Source of the DNA: Candidatus Bathyarchaeota archaeon
GTDB lineage: Archaea; Thermoproteota; Bathyarchaeia; Bathyarchaeales; UBA233
Assembly: GCA_023488835.1 (NCBI GenBank)
Contig: JAMDCS010000146.1
Span: 1-7,564 of the forward strand
DNA length: 7,564 nucleotides
Reading direction: 5' to 3'
Below the pieces are notes generated by a model, which worked only from the letters and a program-made list of their open reading frames with translations, did not search any database and had not been told where the DNA came from. Shown one piece after another: positions 6,006-7,564 of this stretch. Each line of letters starts with the position of its first letter. The stretch's first letter is position 1. The position numbers and the translations under genes were made by a program.

Positions 6006-7106
6006 CTATGTTAAGTTTAGCCAAGGCTTATTGCACCTAGCGTTCTCATCCATACCAAGAACTCTGCCATCCATGGCAACGATTACGACGCTTATCTTAA
6101 TCTTATTTTCTACTCGGTCGCTTACCCGCTGGTGAACTCGCGTGGATATCCTGTCGTAAGTAGCTTCCAAGAGGTTGGCTTGTTTTAGAATTTCTGAGGC
6201 TTCATCAGAAGTGTTAGCCGCTAAAAGCGTGTTGATTGTTTTGGTATCGGCTCCAACAGCGCCTGCGTAAGATGCGATGACTTCGTTGCGTGCATCCCCA
6301 ACCTTGTGGTGAGTGTTGAAGATGTTAGCTGCCAACTTTACCAATTTTCCGGAATGACCCAAACCAATGATTTCTTTTACACCTTTTTCTACGGCTTTGT
6401 CAAGCATGTAACCAACAAAGTCGCCTGTTTGAATTATCGCATCCTCAGGCGCACTAAACTGCTGCTTAGCAATTCGCTCTCCAATGTTTCCCGGCACAAA
6501 GAATACCCGTTTGTAGCCACGGGCTAAGGCAACGTCGATTTGGGGAACCAGCGAACGACGGCACGCCTCAAGCGACAGCGGTTTTACCACGCCTGTTGTA
6601 CCCAAAATGGAGACACCGTTAACTATGCCCAACTTGGCGTTCATAGTTTTTTTAGCGATGTTTGCTCCTTCAGGCGCGCTAATGGTGACCTCAACGCCCT
6701 TTCCAGCGGGCAACACTTCTTTGACGGCTTCAGTTATCATGCTTTTGGGCACGGGGTTGATTGCGCCTTCGCCGATGGGAACTTGCAATCCTGGTTTGGT
6801 GACTTTACCGATGCCCAATCCGCTTCTAATGGTGACTTTGCCGTCGTCGGTTAGTTTTACGGTGGCGGTTATTTCCATTTTGTCGGTTACATCGATGTCT
6901 TGCCCAGCATCTTTAACAACAACCGCTTCTGCAGTGCCTTTACCAATTTTTTTGCTGGATTTAACTGGCACCTCAAAACGCAGACCAATCGGAGTTGGTA
7001 TGACTACTCGGTCAACAGGCTCCTTGAGAGCAGCGATTACTGCGGCTTTGGCTGCCGCTGCCGCCGTTGCTCCTGTTGTTATGCCATATTTCAAAAATCG
7101 TGCCAA
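6006..7106 (-). CDS. cbiD: CbiD, cobalt-precorrin-5B C1-methyltransferase
   Basis: CbiD methylates C1 of cobalt-precorrin-5B with SAM and belongs to a fold unrelated to the other ring methylases. The 366 residues match the family's length. Motifs are YGITTGATAAAAAKAA (7-22), KDAGQDIDVT (65-74), GLGIGKVTKPGLQVP then IGEGAINPVP (96-120), NGVSILGTTGVVKPLS (163-178) and GLGHSGKLVKLA (248-259) followed by NTHH (264-267). In the first motif the Cys usually found after TTGx (as in TTGTCA) is Thr. The start is TTG at 7104-7106: AAGGTG at 7114-7119 lies seven bases upstream, overlapping the cbiC stop, and no ATG or GTG occurs between an upstream in-frame stop and the TTG. Its 3' end overlaps cbiE by 19 bases. 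It lies directly after cbiC, an order common in anaerobic cobalamin operons. Confidence 0.95.
   Translation of the reverse strand: MARFLKYGITTGATAAAAAKAAVIAALKEPVDRVVIPTPIGLRFEVPVKSSKKIGKGTAEAVVVKDAGQDIDVTDKMEITATVKLTDDGKVTIRSGLGIGKVTKPGLQVPIGEGAINPVPKSMITEAVKEVLPAGKGVEVTISAPEGANIAKKTMNAKLGIVNGVSILGTTGVVKPLSLEACRRSLVPQIDVALARGYKRVFFVPGNIGERIAKQQFSAPEDAIIQTGDFVGYMLDKAVEKGVKEIIGLGHSGKLVKLAANIFNTHHKVGDARNEVIASYAGAVGADTKTINTLLAANTSDEASEILKQANLLEATYDRISTRVHQRVSDRVENKIKISVVIVAMDGRVLGMDENARCNKPWLNLT
6034..6038 (-). promoter_or_regulatory. Ribosome binding site for cbiE (fixes TTG start)
   Basis: AGGTG lies nine bases before the TTG at 6022-6024, inside the 3' end of cbiD. An in-frame TAA at 6028-6030 excludes any earlier start, so the TTG is the only plausible one. 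Confidence 0.65.
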
Positions 7107-7113
7107 CCAATGA

Positions 7114-7119
7114 CACCTT
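7114..7119 (-). promoter_or_regulatory. Ribosome binding site for cbiD (fixes TTG start)
   Basis: AAGGTG lies seven bases before the TTG at 7104-7106 and overlaps the cbiC TAA stop. It complements the expected archaeal 16S rRNA 3' end and is the main reason for accepting a TTG start. Confidence 0.7.
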
Positions 7120-7564
7120 AGCCGTAACGTTTACCTTCAGCCATAGAGAGCAACGCGTTAAAGACAGCCACTGCAATGGTGCTGCCGCCTTTGCGTCCCC
7201 TCGTTATTACATAGGGGGTTGGGAGTTTTGCGACGACTTCTTTGGATTCTGCGGCTCCAACAAATCCAACTGGAACCGCCACAATCAGGGCTGGCTTAAC
7301 TTTTCCCTTCTTTATCTGGTCCGCCAACTCGAAGGCTGCGGTTGGAGCGTTGCCGATGAGTATGATGGCACCGTCTAAGCCGTCTTTTATGGCAAGTCGC
7401 ATGGCAGCCGCCGAACGCGTCAAAGATTCTGTTTTCGCAAGTTCCATGGTGCGCTCATCGTTCATGTAAGTGGATACTTTGCTGCCAAATTTTTTGACCC
7501 GCGCATCGTTTATGCCTGCCTTTACCATTTTCACGTCAGTGACTATTTTTGCGCCCACTTTTAT
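7118..7564 (-). CDS. cbiC: CbiC/CobH, cobalt-precorrin-8 methylmutase, 5' part beyond window
   Basis: CbiC moves the methyl group from C11 to C12, converting cobalt-precorrin-8 to cobyrinate. The frame runs off the right edge, leaving the last 148 of roughly 200-210 residues. Visible motifs are IVTDVKMVKAGI near the left end of the protein fragment, SLTRSAAAMRLA, IGNAPTAAFEL, VPVGFVGAAESKE and RGRKGGSTIAVAVFNALL, all characteristic of the family. The N-terminal region, which in this family holds the catalytic histidine, is outside the window, so integrity cannot be judged. A GTG at 7556-7558 is internal, not a start, because family sequence continues upstream of it. The TAA stop (7118-7120) overlaps the ribosome binding site of cbiD. 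Confidence 0.94.
   Translation of the reverse strand: MKVGAKIVTDVKMVKAGINDARVKKFGSKVSTYMNDERTMELAKTESLTRSAAAMRLAIKDGLDGAIILIGNAPTAAFELADQIKKGKVKPALIVAVPVGFVGAAESKEVVAKLPTPYVITRGRKGGSTIAVAVFNALLSMAEGKRYG

Larger units (their letters stand above)
5362..6024 (-). pseudogene. cbiE: CbiE, cobalt-precorrin-7 C5-methyltransferase, interrupted by an in-frame UGA at codon 93
   Basis: CbiE methylates C5 of the corrin ring with SAM. One reading frame of 220 codons covers the full family length, but codon 93 (5746-5748) is TGA. The 92 codons before it hold the SAM-binding half: IVGVGPGSPDYVTPAA (6-21), VVIGAQRSLNLF (30-41), VLTAKN (51-56) and LLSTGDPGFSGLL (76-88). The 127 codons after it, in the same frame, continue as CbiE: GLVKAGDINVV, GVSSIQACAARL, ISWDNTR and ILLLPNSRGFTP. 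No frameshift is needed. The stop lies inside a 24-base inverted copy of codons further upstream in this gene. The TTG start (6022-6024) overlaps cbiD by 19 bases and has AGGTG at 6034-6038; a stop codon two codons upstream leaves no other start. It may be a real pseudogene, a readthrough case or an artefact. Confidence 0.9.

Noticed and set aside
6607..7113. 168-codon plus-strand open frame opposite cbiD, and similar ones opposite cbiL and cbiG
   Set aside because: They lie antisense to well-supported genes, have no recognisable motifs and look like shadows of the coding strand's codon bias.
1..7564. CRISPR arrays, tRNA/rRNA genes, insertion sequences, cobalamin riboswitch
   Set aside because: No regularly spaced repeats, RNA gene signatures, transposase frames or riboswitch-like leaders are seen. 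The operon leaders that might hold regulatory sites lie outside the window at both ends.

Overview
The window carries most of an anaerobic (cobalt-early) corrin-ring pathway for cobalamin, next to the end of a cobalt uptake operon. The organism looks archaeal. The ring enzymes are free-standing and of the anaerobic type: CbiD, CbiG, separate CbiE and CbiT rather than fused CobL, and cobalt-type CbiL and CbiF. Several genes start with TTG or GTG behind archaeal-type AGGTG/GGTGG ribosome binding sites. By eye the base composition is moderate. An uncultured Thermoproteota/Bathyarchaeia-like lineage is plausible, but that is inference.

Layout. Plus strand: the 3' part of cbiQ (2-514) and a complete cbiO (519-1373), the transmembrane and ATPase parts of a cobalt ECF transporter; cbiM and related genes should lie to the left, outside the window. 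Minus strand, transcribed right to left: cbiC (3' part, 7118-7564), cbiD (6006-7106), cbiE (5362-6024, interrupted), cbiT (4738-5343), cbiL (3949-4737), cbiF (3188-3952), cbiG (2103-3188) and cbiH/cobJ (1375-2205). The two transcription units converge, with one base between the cbiO and cbiH stop codons. Genes fill the window; the largest intergenic gap is 18 bases.

Together. CbiQO would drive Co2+ import. CbiL (C20), CbiH (C17 and ring contraction), CbiF (C11), CbiG (C2 fragment removal), CbiD (C1), CbiT (C15 and decarboxylation), CbiE (C5) and CbiC (methyl migration) carry cobalt-factor II to cobyrinate. Only the cobalt-precorrin-6A reductase step (CbiJ) has no gene here. Most minus-strand genes overlap or abut, which suggests one operon with translational coupling.

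The main oddity is cbiE. Its reading frame is intact on both sides of an in-frame UGA at 5746-5748. That codon lies inside a 24-base segment (5736-5759) that is a perfect inverted copy of another part of the same gene (5890-5913). The distal copy encodes ordinary CbiE sequence, whereas the copy at the stop encodes sequence unlike the family. A short local template-switch event, or an assembly or amplification artefact, probably overwrote about eight codons and created the stop.
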